Positions 18,228 to 27,496 of a stretch of 64,000 nt of DNA are shown here, in pieces (positions within the stretch are counted from its first letter, which is position 1; each line of letters starts with the position of its first letter). Where the stretch lies: NCBI RefSeq assembly GCF_000620465.1, contig NZ_JIBE01000004.1, forward strand, positions 1,240,001 through 1,304,000, given 5' to 3'. A program made the translations under genes and the position numbers. Origin of the DNA: Ralstonia sp. UNC404CL21Col. GTDB lineage: Bacteria > Pseudomonadota > Gammaproteobacteria > Burkholderiales > Burkholderiaceae. The notes under the pieces were generated by a model that saw nothing but the letters and a program-made list of their open reading frames with translations, had not been told where the DNA came from and did no database searches.

Positions 18228-18294
18228 GGCGTGAATCCTTGCTCTTCTCTCGTGTTCAATCGAAAAACTGTTGCGATGCGGTGAGGCGTAAGGC

Positions 18295-19359
18295 TCAACG
18301 CTCGACGATGCGGTTCCAGCGCTTGCTCCACTCGGGGCGCTCGGCGTTGATCACGTCCCAGTCCAGCGCAACGGCCGTCTTCAGGATGGTGTTCATCTTG
18401 TTCTGCTCTTCCGCCGCCTTGCCCTTGAGCGGGGCCTTGGGGTTGACTGGATTGTAGGAGCCGTTTTCCATGGCGAGCGCCTGAGCTTCGGGACTGATCA
18501 GATAGTCCGCCAGCTTCTGCGCCAGCTCGGCATCCGGATTGTTGGCCAGCACGCACTGCGCTGTGAGCAGAACGACGGCACCTTCCTTGGGCGCGACGAA
18601 TTCCATCGGGATGCCCTTGGACTTCATCAGCTCCACCTGCGTGAGCGTGTACGGGAACAGCGCCGCATCGCCGGCCTGCATCATCTCCACCACCTTCGAC
18701 GAGTTGGGGATGTACTCGACCACGTTCGGGCCGATGGTGGTCGGCCATGCCTTGAAGGCCGGGTCGACGTTCTTTTCCGTGCCGCCCTTCATGCGGTTGA
18801 ACATCAGGAAGGCATCGAGCCCGAACGACGAAGCCGGCATGGATTGCACGACCACCTTGCCCTTGTATTTCGGGTCAGCCAGGTCGCCCCACGAGGTGGG
18901 CGGCGTCCAGCCCTTGTCGGCAAAGATCTTGGTGCTGTAGGCCAGGCCCGTCAGGCCCATCGACAAGCCGACCGCGTAGTCCCCCTTGAGGTGCGCAATG
19001 GCGGGCACCGCCGACAGGTTGGCCGAGGGCTTGAGCTTTTCGCACAGCCCCATGCCGATGGCGCGGAACATGACACCGTCGTCCAGCGTCATCACGTGCA
19101 TCTGTGCCTTACCTTTGGTGGCTTGCGCCTTGGCGAGGATGTCGGTCGAGGTGCCGGGCACGACGACGACCTTGACGTTGTTGGCCTTCTCGAACGGCGG
19201 GAATACGAACTGCGTGTAGGTGCGCTCCATGTTGCCGCCGTTCATGCCGATGTACAGCGTCTTGGTGTCGGCGTGGGCGGCGCCCGCGGCGAGCAGGGCC
19301 ATACCGGCAGCCGCAGCAATGACGGACGTGAACGATGTTTTCGCGTGTTTCACAAGCAT
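18295..19359 (-). CDS. ABC transporter periplasmic substrate-binding protein (putrescine/iron type)
   Basis: A 354-residue type 2 binding protein with a Sec signal peptide (MLVKHAKT, then an Ala-rich core, cleavage after AAHA). The mature start TKTLYIGMNGGNMERTYTQF and later VVVVPGTSTDILAKAQ match the family-1/8 extracellular proteins that serve polyamine, iron and opine importers. ATG 19359 follows CAGGAG. It lies inside the flavoenzyme and dehydrogenase operon, apart from the permease genes but on the same strand, and should feed the permeases at 22282-23944. The ligand is not readable; pipecolate or another lysine-derived amino acid is the guess from context. Confidence 0.85.
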   Translation of the reverse strand: MLVKHAKTSFTSVIAAAAGMALLAAGAAHADTKTLYIGMNGGNMERTYTQFVFPPFEKANNVKVVVVPGTSTDILAKAQATKGKAQMHVMTLDDGVMFRAIGMGLCEKLKPSANLSAVPAIAHLKGDYAVGLSMGLTGLAYSTKIFADKGWTPPTSWGDLADPKYKGKVVVQSMPASSFGLDAFLMFNRMKGGTEKNVDPAFKAWPTTIGPNVVEYIPNSSKVVEMMQAGDAALFPYTLTQVELMKSKGIPMEFVAPKEGAVVLLTAQCVLANNPDAELAQKLADYLISPEAQALAMENGSYNPVNPKAPLKGKAAEEQNKMNTILKTAVALDWDVINAERPEWSKRWNRIVER

Positions 19360-19385
19360 GGTGATCTCCTGGGGCATCAAGTGCA

Positions 19386-20519
19386 TCAAGCTGCGGGTGG
19401 CAGAAAGCGTTGGATGGAAAAGGGCTCGATCGGCGTGGTGGTGCGGCCTTCGGCGATCAGCTCGGCCATGACATCGCCCACGCCGGGGCCGAGTTGGAAG
19501 CCGGCGCCGGCAAAGCCGAACGCGTGGAACAGGCCGGGGCGGCGGGCACTGGGGCCAATCACGGGCTGGTCGTCGGGCAGGTTGCCTTCAGTGCCGCTCC
19601 AGGTGCGGATGATGTGGGCACCGGTGAGCTGCGGCAGCAGCGCCGCCAGTTGCGGCAGCTGGCGCAGGATCGCCACGTGCGACGAGCGTGCGCGCTGGTC
19701 ATCCAGCACGTAGCCGCGCCCGCCGCCGAACACCACATTGCCCCGCCGAACCTGGCGGCAGTAAATGCCGCCGCCTTCCACGCCCAGGCTCCAGGGCAGG
19801 AAGAATGGCAGCGGCTCGGTCACGCCCATGGTGGGCGGGATGGTGAACATCGGTACGGGCTCGCCCCATTGCGCGGCAAACTGGGCGGCCCACGCCCCGG
19901 CGCAGTTGACGAGCGCAGAGGCTTTGACCTCCAGATCGCGATCATGCTGGCGCGCATGGACGACGAAGCGCGCACCATCGTGCTCGACCGATTGCACCGG
20001 CGCGTGCTCGCGTACATCGGCGCCGGCAGCCTGCGCGGCGCGAGCGAACGCGGGCGACAGCAGGCGCGGATTGGCTTGTCCGTCTTCCGGGCACAGCGAG
20101 CCGCCGACGATCTGTTCGCCGCCCATCGGAAAAACTCTCTGCAGCGCGGCCCGGCCCTCGATGAGCTTCAGCCCAAGGCCAAACCCCTCGCTGCGCGCTG
20201 CATAGCTGGCCAGCGATTCCATGTCCGCCACGCTGCGCGCGATCTTGAAGTGCCCGCTGCGTTCGTACTCGGCCTCGGTGCCGATCAGCTCGGTCAGGCG
20301 CCCCCAGATCTGGTGCGAACGCTGGGCCAGCGGCAGTTGCTCGATGGAGCGCCCCTGGCGCCGCACGCCGCCAAAATTGACGCCGCTGGAGCGCGAGCCG
20401 CACAGGTCGCGTTCGAGCAAGGTGACGGTCAGCCCGCGCCGCCGCAGGAACAGCGCCGTGGCGCTGCCCATGATGCCGCCGCCGATGATGGCCACGTCGC
20501 ATGCAAGCTGCTCACGCAT
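19386..20519 (-). CDS. FAD-dependent amino-acid oxidase/dehydrogenase, HcnC/OoxB-like beta subunit
   Basis: A 377-residue DAO-family flavoprotein. The FAD dinucleotide motif is AIIGGGIMGSATALFL at residues 10-25, with VTLLERDLCGSRSSG next, and the C-terminal flavin-binding block is HAFGFAGAGFQLGPGVGD. In HcnABC and in the opine oxidases OoxAB/NoxAB this kind of subunit removes a hydride from a C-N bond. Its start overlaps the end of the preceding HcnB-like gene by eight bases, so the subunits are translated together. The substrate proposed here is pipecolate or a related cyclic or secondary amino acid. Confidence 0.82.
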   Translation of the reverse strand: MREQLACDVAIIGGGIMGSATALFLRRRGLTVTLLERDLCGSRSSGVNFGGVRRQGRSIEQLPLAQRSHQIWGRLTELIGTEAEYERSGHFKIARSVADMESLASYAARSEGFGLGLKLIEGRAALQRVFPMGGEQIVGGSLCPEDGQANPRLLSPAFARAAQAAGADVREHAPVQSVEHDGARFVVHARQHDRDLEVKASALVNCAGAWAAQFAAQWGEPVPMFTIPPTMGVTEPLPFFLPWSLGVEGGGIYCRQVRRGNVVFGGGRGYVLDDQRARSSHVAILRQLPQLAALLPQLTGAHIIRTWSGTEGNLPDDQPVIGPSARRPGLFHAFGFAGAGFQLGPGVGDVMAELIAEGRTTTPIEPFSIQRFLPPAA

Positions 20520-21942
20520 GGTGGTCCTCCGGTTCGATCACCTCGGTCACATCCAGCGGCAGCGGCTTGATCGGCGCCTGACCGCGCAGTCGCCCCACCT
20601 GTGCCAGCGGCACGGACTGCGCGTGGGCCAGGATTTCTGCTGCCGACGCGCCGCACATCCGGCCCTGGCAGCGGCCCATGCCGACCCGGCACAGCGCCTT
20701 CAGGCGGTTCAGTTCATGCACGCCGCATTCCGCGGCCGTCTGGCGCAGGGTGCCCGCGGTGACGTTTTCGCAGCGGCACACCACCAGGTCGTCGCTGGCG
20801 TGCGCGGCCCAGTCATCGGGAAATGGGAAGGCGATTTCCAGCGCGTGGCGGAACCGCTCGATCTTCTGCAGGCGCTGGCGCAGCGCGTCCAGACGATCGG
20901 CATCGACGGTGATTTGCCGATCCTGCAACAGGGCGAGCGCGGCCAATTCACCGGAGTACTCGGCTGCGTCGGCACCCATGATGCCCGCGCCGTCGCCCGC
21001 CAGATACACGCCCGCGACGGAGCTGCGCCGCATCGCATCGATGCGCGGCACATGGCAGCGGTGGAGCGCAGAAAACTCGAACGCGCAGCCCAGCAGATCG
21101 GCGAGCTGCGTTTCGGGCCGCAGCGCGTAGCCCATGCCCACCGCGGAGCACGCCGTGCGCTGCTCGCGGCCGGCGCTGTCGTGCCACACGAGCTGTTCGA
21201 CCGCCGCATCGCCCTCGGCGCGCAGCAGTCGCACGCCATGATGCATGGGAATGCCGTGCAGCTTGAGCCAGGCGACCAGCGCCAACCCCTTGGCCATGAC
21301 GGCGGGCTGCCCCAGCATGGCCGGTGCCGCCTTGTAGCGCGCGGAGGCCGGTGCGGTGTCGAGCACCGCCACGACATTCGCGCCGGCCTTCGCGTACTGG
21401 CAGGCCACCAGATACAGCAGCGGGCCGGTGCCGGCAAACACCACGGCATCGCCAATTGCACAGCCCTGGTATTTGAGCGCGACTTGCGCACCGCCCAGCG
21501 TATAGACGCCGGGCAGCGTCCAACCTGGGATGGGCAGCACGCGGTCGGTGGCGCCGGTCGCGACGATCACATCCCGCCAGGGCAGGCTGCTGACCGCGCG
21601 CGTTGGCACGTGCAGCAGGTCGAGCAGATCGGGCTGCGCATTCCATACCAGGGTCTGCGGGTGGTAATCGATCTGCGGTTGGAGGCGGTCGAAGGTGGCG
21701 TGTATTGCCTGCGCACGTTCGGCTTCGGTGCCGTACAGATCGGCGGCGCTCCGGGCGAAGCCGTCCGGCTGGCGGCGATAGATCTGGCCGCCCGAGCGCG
21801 GCGCTTCATCCAGCACGATGGGTTTGAGGCCGTGCGCCAGCAGCGTCTGCGCCGCACGCACACCTGCCGGCCCGGCACCGATGATGACGGGCTGCAGATC
21901 CGCTTGCGACTGCCGCTGCAGCGTGGGGGCGGGTTGCGTCAT
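20512..21942 (-). CDS. FAD/[2Fe-2S] oxidoreductase, HcnB/OoxA-like alpha subunit
   Basis: A 476-residue pyridine-nucleotide-disulfide-fold flavoprotein. The first dinucleotide motif is VIIGAGPAGVRAA, with LDEAPRSGGQIYRR behind it; a second Rossmann loop is VVFAGTGPLLYLVA. The C-terminal domain carries CRCENVTAG and, 30-odd residues on, CRVGMGRCQGRMCG, which supplies the cysteines of a BFD-like [2Fe-2S] cluster. ATG 21942 overlaps the stop of the small ferredoxin-like gene by one base. It is the electron-transfer half of a multi-subunit dehydrogenase whose catalytic partner is the DAO-type gene immediately downstream. Confidence 0.85.
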   Translation of the reverse strand: MTQPAPTLQRQSQADLQPVIIGAGPAGVRAAQTLLAHGLKPIVLDEAPRSGGQIYRRQPDGFARSAADLYGTEAERAQAIHATFDRLQPQIDYHPQTLVWNAQPDLLDLLHVPTRAVSSLPWRDVIVATGATDRVLPIPGWTLPGVYTLGGAQVALKYQGCAIGDAVVFAGTGPLLYLVACQYAKAGANVVAVLDTAPASARYKAAPAMLGQPAVMAKGLALVAWLKLHGIPMHHGVRLLRAEGDAAVEQLVWHDSAGREQRTACSAVGMGYALRPETQLADLLGCAFEFSALHRCHVPRIDAMRRSSVAGVYLAGDGAGIMGADAAEYSGELAALALLQDRQITVDADRLDALRQRLQKIERFRHALEIAFPFPDDWAAHASDDLVVCRCENVTAGTLRQTAAECGVHELNRLKALCRVGMGRCQGRMCGASAAEILAHAQSVPLAQVGRLRGQAPIKPLPLDVTEVIEPEDHHA

Positions 21943-22268
21943 CACGCGGCCCCCTCGTTGCCGGCCGGCTGCGTGCAGATGTGCATGCCGGGTTCGATCA
22001 TGGTCTGGCAGGCGCGCAGCGATTTGCCGTCGGCCAGCCGCACCCAGCAGTCCTGGCATGCGCCCATCAGGCAGAAGCCGGCGCGCGGCTGCTGGCTGAA
22101 TTCATTGATGCGCAACTGGCGTGTGTGCGTGAGCACGGCTGTCAGGACGGTGTCCCCGGCGAGGGCTTCAGCGGGCTGGCCGTCCAGCACGAAGGCCACC
22201 GTGGGGCGGTTGCGCTCTTTGAGGCGCTGGAGCTGCGCGCGGGCAGAGCGGTTTGCAGGAGCATTCAT
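21942..22268 (-). CDS. Small [2Fe-2S] subunit, HcnA-like
   Basis: A 108-residue ferredoxin-like protein. After a basic N-terminus comes a beta-grasp region (VAFVLDGQPAEALAGDTVLTAVL) and the cluster residues in GFCLMGACQDCWV and RACQT, which gives four cysteines in the Cx4-5Cx2C..C arrangement of the HcnA and 2Fe-2S alpha-type subunits. Its stop overlaps the start of the HcnB-like gene by one base. Together with the next two genes it completes a three-subunit membrane-associated or soluble dehydrogenase in the gene order of hcnABC. Confidence 0.85.
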   Translation of the reverse strand: MNAPANRSARAQLQRLKERNRPTVAFVLDGQPAEALAGDTVLTAVLTHTRQLRINEFSQQPRAGFCLMGACQDCWVRLADGKSLRACQTMIEPGMHICTQPAGNEGAA

Positions 22269-22281
22269 CGTGATCTCTGTC

Positions 22282-23076
22282 TCAATGCTTGCCGATCAGG
22301 ATCCGGTCCAGGCCGTAGACCTTGTCCAGCAGCAGCATCAACGCGAGCGTGAGGAAGACGATCAGCGCCGAGACGGCGGCCATCATCGGGTCGAGCGATT
22401 CCGTGGCGTACATGTACATGCGCACCGGCAGCGTGACGGTGGCCGGCGACACCACGAAGATCGACATCGTCAGTTCATCAAAGCTGTTGATGAAGGCCAG
22501 CAGCCAGCCGCCCGTGATGCCCGGCAGGATCATCGGCAGCGTCATGCGGCGGAACACCGTCAAGCTGCTCGCGCCCAGCGAATAGGCGGCGTGCTCGACC
22601 GAGTGGTCAAAGCCCACCAGCGCCGCCATCACCAGCCGCATCGTGTACGGCGTGACGATCAGCGCGTGCGCGAAGATCAGCCAGCCGAAGCTGCCTTGCC
22701 CGCCCACCAGCGAGAACATGCGCAGCAGCGCCACGCCCAGCACAAGGTGCGGAATGATCAGCGGCGACAGAAACACGCCTTGCAGATACTGCAGCCCCGG
22801 CGCGCGGTAGCGGACGATGGCCATGGCTGCCGGCACCGCCAGTGCGGTCGACAGCGTGGCTGCCGCCAGGCCCAGCCAGAGGCTGTTCCAGAACGACTGC
22901 ACGAAGTCGGGGTGATGCAGCACCTGGTCGAACCAGCGCAGCGAGAAATGACTGGTGGGCAGCGTGAGCGTTTCTTCGGGCGTGAAGGCGACGATGCACA
23001 CGATCACCAGCGGGGCCAGCATGAAGGTGATGACGAGTGCGTTGAAGATGAGCGCGAGCGGTCCGTTCTTTTGCAT
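22282..23076 (-). CDS. ABC transporter permease (PotC-like)
   Basis: A 264-residue inner-membrane permease with six predicted helices. The EAA-type loop that contacts the ATPase is seen as HAAYSLGASSLTVFRRMTLP. Such PotC-type permeases form a heterodimer with a PotB-type partner, encoded here by the preceding gene ten bases upstream. The first helix (LIFNALVITFMLAPLVIVCI) and the periplasmic loop length fit the family. It is followed, 13 bases later, by the HcnA-like gene, so transport and oxidation are encoded in one transcript. Confidence 0.88.
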   Translation of the reverse strand: MQKNGPLALIFNALVITFMLAPLVIVCIVAFTPEETLTLPTSHFSLRWFDQVLHHPDFVQSFWNSLWLGLAAATLSTALAVPAAMAIVRYRAPGLQYLQGVFLSPLIIPHLVLGVALLRMFSLVGGQGSFGWLIFAHALIVTPYTMRLVMAALVGFDHSVEHAAYSLGASSLTVFRRMTLPMILPGITGGWLLAFINSFDELTMSIFVVSPATVTLPVRMYMYATESLDPMMAAVSALIVFLTLALMLLLDKVYGLDRILIGKH

Positions 23077-23086
23077 GTGCGCTCCT

Positions 23087-23940
23087 TCAGCCCAACGTCT
23101 TCTTGTAGCGGCCTTCGATCATGCGGTTCCAGCCCAGCATGATGACGAGGTTGGCCGCCAGCAGGATCAGCGCGATGGCTGCGCCCAGCGGCCAGTTCAG
23201 TTCGTTCAGGTATTCGTCGTAGATGAGCGTGGCGACCATCTTCACGCGGCGCCCGCCCAGCAGGCCCGGAATGGCGAACGAGCTTGCCGCCAGGCCGAAG
23301 ACGATGAGGCTGCCCGACAGAATGCCTGGCATGACCTGCGGCAGCACCACGCGGCGCAACGTCGTGAAGTGCGATGCGGACAACGACAGCGCGGCGTTTT
23401 CCACCCACGGGTCGAGCTTTTGCAGTGACGTCCACACCGGAATCACCATGAACGGCAGCATGACGTGCACCAGCGCAATCACCACGGCCGTCTCGTTGTA
23501 CAGCAGCTTGACCGGGCCGATGCCGACCGCCTTGAACGCCGCATTGATCAGGCCTTCGGGCCCGAGCAGCATGCTCCAGCCGAATGCGCGCACCACGACC
23601 GAGATCAGCAGCGGCGCCAGGATGATGAGCAGGAAAATCGAGCGCCAGGGCTTGCGCATCCGGCTCAGGATGTAGGCCTCGGGCGCGCCGATCACGATGC
23701 AGATCAGCGTCACGAGCGCCGAGACGCGCAGCGTGCGCCAGAAGATTTCGTAGTAGTACGGGTCTTGCACCACGTGCAGGTAGTGCGCAAACGTGAAGGT
23801 GCCCGCAATCGGGCCCTTGTCGGCGTCGAACGCGTTGAACGACAGCATCACGCTCAGCGCGAGCGGCACGAACAGCATCACGCCGAAGAGCGCCAGCGCC
23901 GGGCCGGTCATGCTCCACGGCACCCAGATCGGTCTGCGGC

Positions 23941-23944
<4 letters not shown>
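23087..23944 (-). CDS. ABC transporter permease (PotB-like)
   Basis: A 285-residue inner-membrane permease with about six helices and an EAA-type loop reading NAALSLSASHFTTLRRVVLP. ATG 23944 overlaps the stop of the ATPase gene as ATGA, so the two are coupled. The longer frame adds 71 Arg-rich residues that are plainly the ATPase gene read out of frame. It pairs with the PotC-like gene ten bases downstream to form the membrane channel of the importer. Confidence 0.87.
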
Positions 23945-25005
<1,061 letters not shown>

Positions 25006-25138
25006 CGGTGATCCTTTGCGACTGGGGGCGTCGCCAGACTCTTCCAATTGAACAATATGAATATGCTATTGCAACAGGCATGCCAAAACATCGATTTCGC
25101 CTAGGTGTATACGCTGTAGTTGGAATTTTTCTCATATT

Positions 25139-25157
25139 TATTCCGTTCATCGGAATA
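25139..25157. promoter_or_regulatory. Candidate IclR operator in the divergent gap
   Basis: A perfect inverted repeat TATTCCG, five bases, CGGAATA lies 36 bases before the IclR start codon and 134 bases upstream of the ABC ATPase start. Extra half-sites TGGAAT (25121) and ATTCCA (25182) flank it. TTCC/GGAA palindromes are usual IclR-family targets. A TTGAAC-rich, AT-rich stretch at 25049-25075 nearer the ATPase probably contains its promoter. Confidence 0.55.
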
Positions 25158-25192
25158 CAATCGATCAACCAAATTCAGTCCATTCCAGCTTT

Positions 25193-26035
25193 ATGTCCGT
25201 AGATTCCGACGACGACGCGCATCAGCGCAGCGCCATGCACCGCACCTTCCAGATCCTGCGCACCATGGCGGAGCAGCAGCACCAAGGTGTGCGCGTCACC
25301 TACCTGGCCAAGACGCTGGGAATGACGCCTGCCACCACACACCGCCTGCTGCAGGGGCTGACGCAGGAGGGCATGGTCGAGCAGGATCAGCAGAACAAGC
25401 TGTACCGGCTGAGCCTGGATCTTTTCTGTCTGGCGGCCCAGGCGGGAGCGGTGAACGACTTGCGCTCCGTCGCCCGGCCGGCCCTGCTGCGGTTGAATGC
25501 CAGCCTGGGCGACACGGTGCTGCTGCTGGTGCGCTCGGGCTTCGATGCGGTGTGCCTGGATCGCGTGGAAGGGCAGTACCCCATTCGCACCTTCACCGGC
25601 GATGTGGGCGGCCGGATCGAACTCGGCGTCGGCCAGGGCGCGCTGGTGATCCTTGCGCACCTGCCCGACGCCGAGCAGGAGGAAGTGCTGCGCTACAACC
25701 TGCCGCGCATCCGGCACTACAGCGTCTACGACGAGGTCTATCTGCGCTCCGAGGTCAGGAAGGCACGCCAGCGCGGCTACAGCGCCAAGACGGACGGGCT
25801 GCTCGAAGGCATGGCCGGTATTGCCGTGCCCGTGTTCGATCGCAACGGCAACGTCGTCGCCGCGCTTTCCGTGGGTACGCTCGCCAACCGCCTGAGCGCC
25901 GATCGCCTGCCCATCGTCTACGACATGCTGCTGCGCGAGGCCAATCGCCTGACCACGCAGATCAATCCGTTCGATCCGACGCTGCGCCGCCCGATGCAGT
26001 CGATGGCCGTGAGCGATACCTATCGCGCCATCTGA
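25193..26035 (+). CDS. IclR-family transcriptional regulator
   Basis: A 280-residue regulator. The N-terminal winged helix (residues about 14-75) contains VTYLAKTLGMTPATTHRLLQ as recognition region, and the C-terminal effector domain (about 95-260) contains GRIELGVGQGALVILA and GIAVPVFDRNGNVVAALSV, both IclR family blocks. It diverges from the ABC importer/dehydrogenase operon and runs convergently into the FAD oxidase gene with a 16-base overlap of coding ends. Position and the palindrome upstream suggest that it represses the importer operon until a pathway metabolite binds. Confidence 0.9.
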   Translation: MSVDSDDDAHQRSAMHRTFQILRTMAEQQHQGVRVTYLAKTLGMTPATTHRLLQGLTQEGMVEQDQQNKLYRLSLDLFCLAAQAGAVNDLRSVARPALLRLNASLGDTVLLLVRSGFDAVCLDRVEGQYPIRTFTGDVGGRIELGVGQGALVILAHLPDAEQEEVLRYNLPRIRHYSVYDEVYLRSEVRKARQRGYSAKTDGLLEGMAGIAVPVFDRNGNVVAALSVGTLANRLSADRLPIVYDMLLREANRLTTQINPFDPTLRRPMQSMAVSDTYRAI

Positions 26036-27459
26036 CCCGGCCGCCGTTCGAGCACGCGGCCCGGGTTCAGCAGGCATTGCGGGTCGAGTGCCTGCTTGAT
26101 CGTCTGCATCAACTGCAGGGCCACCGGCGCCTTGTAGTGCGGAAGGTGGTCGCGCTTGAGCGCGCCGATGCCGTGCTCGGCCGAGATCGAACCGCCAAAG
26201 CGGTGGACGGACTGGTACACCGCATCGCCAATCGCAGCCTCATGCGCGGCAACGAACGCCGCAGCGTCCGCCCCGGCCGGCGGCTGTACGTTGTAGTGCA
26301 GGTTGCCGTCGCCCAGGTGCCCGAAGTTGATGAGCCGCAGCCCCGGCGCGAGCGCCTGCAGTTGCGCATCGGTCTGCGCCACGAACTCGGGGATGCGCGA
26401 GATCGGCACCGAGACATCGTGCTTGATGTTGGGCCCTTCGGCTGCCTGGGCCAGGGTGATGCTCTCGCGGATGTGCCACAGGTCGTGCGCCTGCCGGATG
26501 TTTTCGGCAATGATCGCGTCCGTCACGATGCCGTCTTCCATCGCGGTTTCCAGCAGGTGTTCGAACTGTGCGCGGGCATGCGCCTCCGATTCACTGTCGG
26601 ACGCTTCCAGCAGCACGCACCACATCGTTTCGCGCCACATCGGCACGCGCAGTTGCGGATAGTGCGTGTCGACCAGCCTGAGCCCTTCCTGGCTCATCAC
26701 CTCAAAACCCGTGAGCGCCGCAGACAGATGCCGGTGCGACAACGCCAGCAATGCCGTGGCGGCTTGCAGTGACGGCACCGCGGCCCACGCCGTCAATTGC
26801 GCGGCCGGTTGCGGATACAGCCGCAGCGTGGCCGCCGTGATGATGCCCAGCGTGCCCTCGCTGCCGATGAACAGATTGCGCAGGTCATAGCCGGTGTTGT
26901 CCTTGCGCAGGCCTTGCAGGTTTTCCCAGACCTGGCCGTCGGCCAGCACGACTTCCAGCCCCAGGCACAGCTCGCGCGCATTGCCATAGCGCAGCACCTG
27001 CGTGCCGCCCGCATTGGTCGCCAGGTTGCCGCCGATGGTGCAACTGCCTTCCGCACCCAGGCTCAGCGGGAACAGCATGCCGGCTTCGCTTGCCACGCCC
27101 TGCAGCGACTGGAGTACGCAACCGGCGTCCACCGTCATCGTCATGTTGGCGGCGTCGATGGCGCGCACGGTCTGCATGCGGCGCAGGCTCAGGATGATTT
27201 GCTCGCCGCTGGCATCGGGCACCGAGCCTTCCACCAGCCCTGTATTGCCACCTTGCGGCACGATGGACACACCGGCTTGTGCGCACGCGCGCACGACCGC
27301 AGCCACATCGGCCGTGCAGCCGGGCCGCACCACGCACAGCGCCTTGCCGCGCACGCGCTGGCGCCAATCGGATTCGTATTCGGCGCAGTCGTCGCCGGTC
27401 AGAACATTGGCGGCCCCCACGATGTCGCGCAAGGCCGGAATCAGGTTGTCGGGTGTCAT
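26020..27459 (-). CDS. FAD-linked dehydrogenase, D-2-hydroxyglutarate dehydrogenase-like
   Basis: A 479-residue VAO/GlcD-fold flavoenzyme. The FAD-binding blocks are SIVPQGGNTGLVEGS and LGAEGSCTIGGNLATNAGG. The C-terminal domain has the metal-binding NFGHLGDGNLHYN and the SAEHGIGALKRD motif shared by D-lactate and D-2-hydroxyglutarate dehydrogenases. ATG 27459 opens the family N-terminus; a much longer frame through this point is the aminotransferase read out of frame. It lies 37 bases after the aminotransferase in the HglS operon. In Pseudomonas lysine breakdown an enzyme of this family turns D-2-hydroxyglutarate, the HglS product, into 2-oxoglutarate, so that role is inferred here. Confidence 0.83.
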   Translation of the reverse strand: MTPDNLIPALRDIVGAANVLTGDDCAEYESDWRQRVRGKALCVVRPGCTADVAAVVRACAQAGVSIVPQGGNTGLVEGSVPDASGEQIILSLRRMQTVRAIDAANMTMTVDAGCVLQSLQGVASEAGMLFPLSLGAEGSCTIGGNLATNAGGTQVLRYGNARELCLGLEVVLADGQVWENLQGLRKDNTGYDLRNLFIGSEGTLGIITAATLRLYPQPAAQLTAWAAVPSLQAATALLALSHRHLSAALTGFEVMSQEGLRLVDTHYPQLRVPMWRETMWCVLLEASDSESEAHARAQFEHLLETAMEDGIVTDAIIAENIRQAHDLWHIRESITLAQAAEGPNIKHDVSVPISRIPEFVAQTDAQLQALAPGLRLINFGHLGDGNLHYNVQPPAGADAAAFVAAHEAAIGDAVYQSVHRFGGSISAEHGIGALKRDHLPHYKAPVALQLMQTIKQALDPQCLLNPGRVLERRPGQMAR

Positions 27460-27496
27460 GGCAATGCGATGAAGGGGGTCTCTGTCTGAGGAGGCG

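Noticed and set aside
20221-23142. A 973-codon open frame on the plus strand
   Set aside because: It runs antisense across the HcnABC-like and permease genes and has Arg/Ala/His-biased composition typical of a GC-rich shadow frame. The minus-strand genes have clear families, ribosome-binding sites and overlaps.
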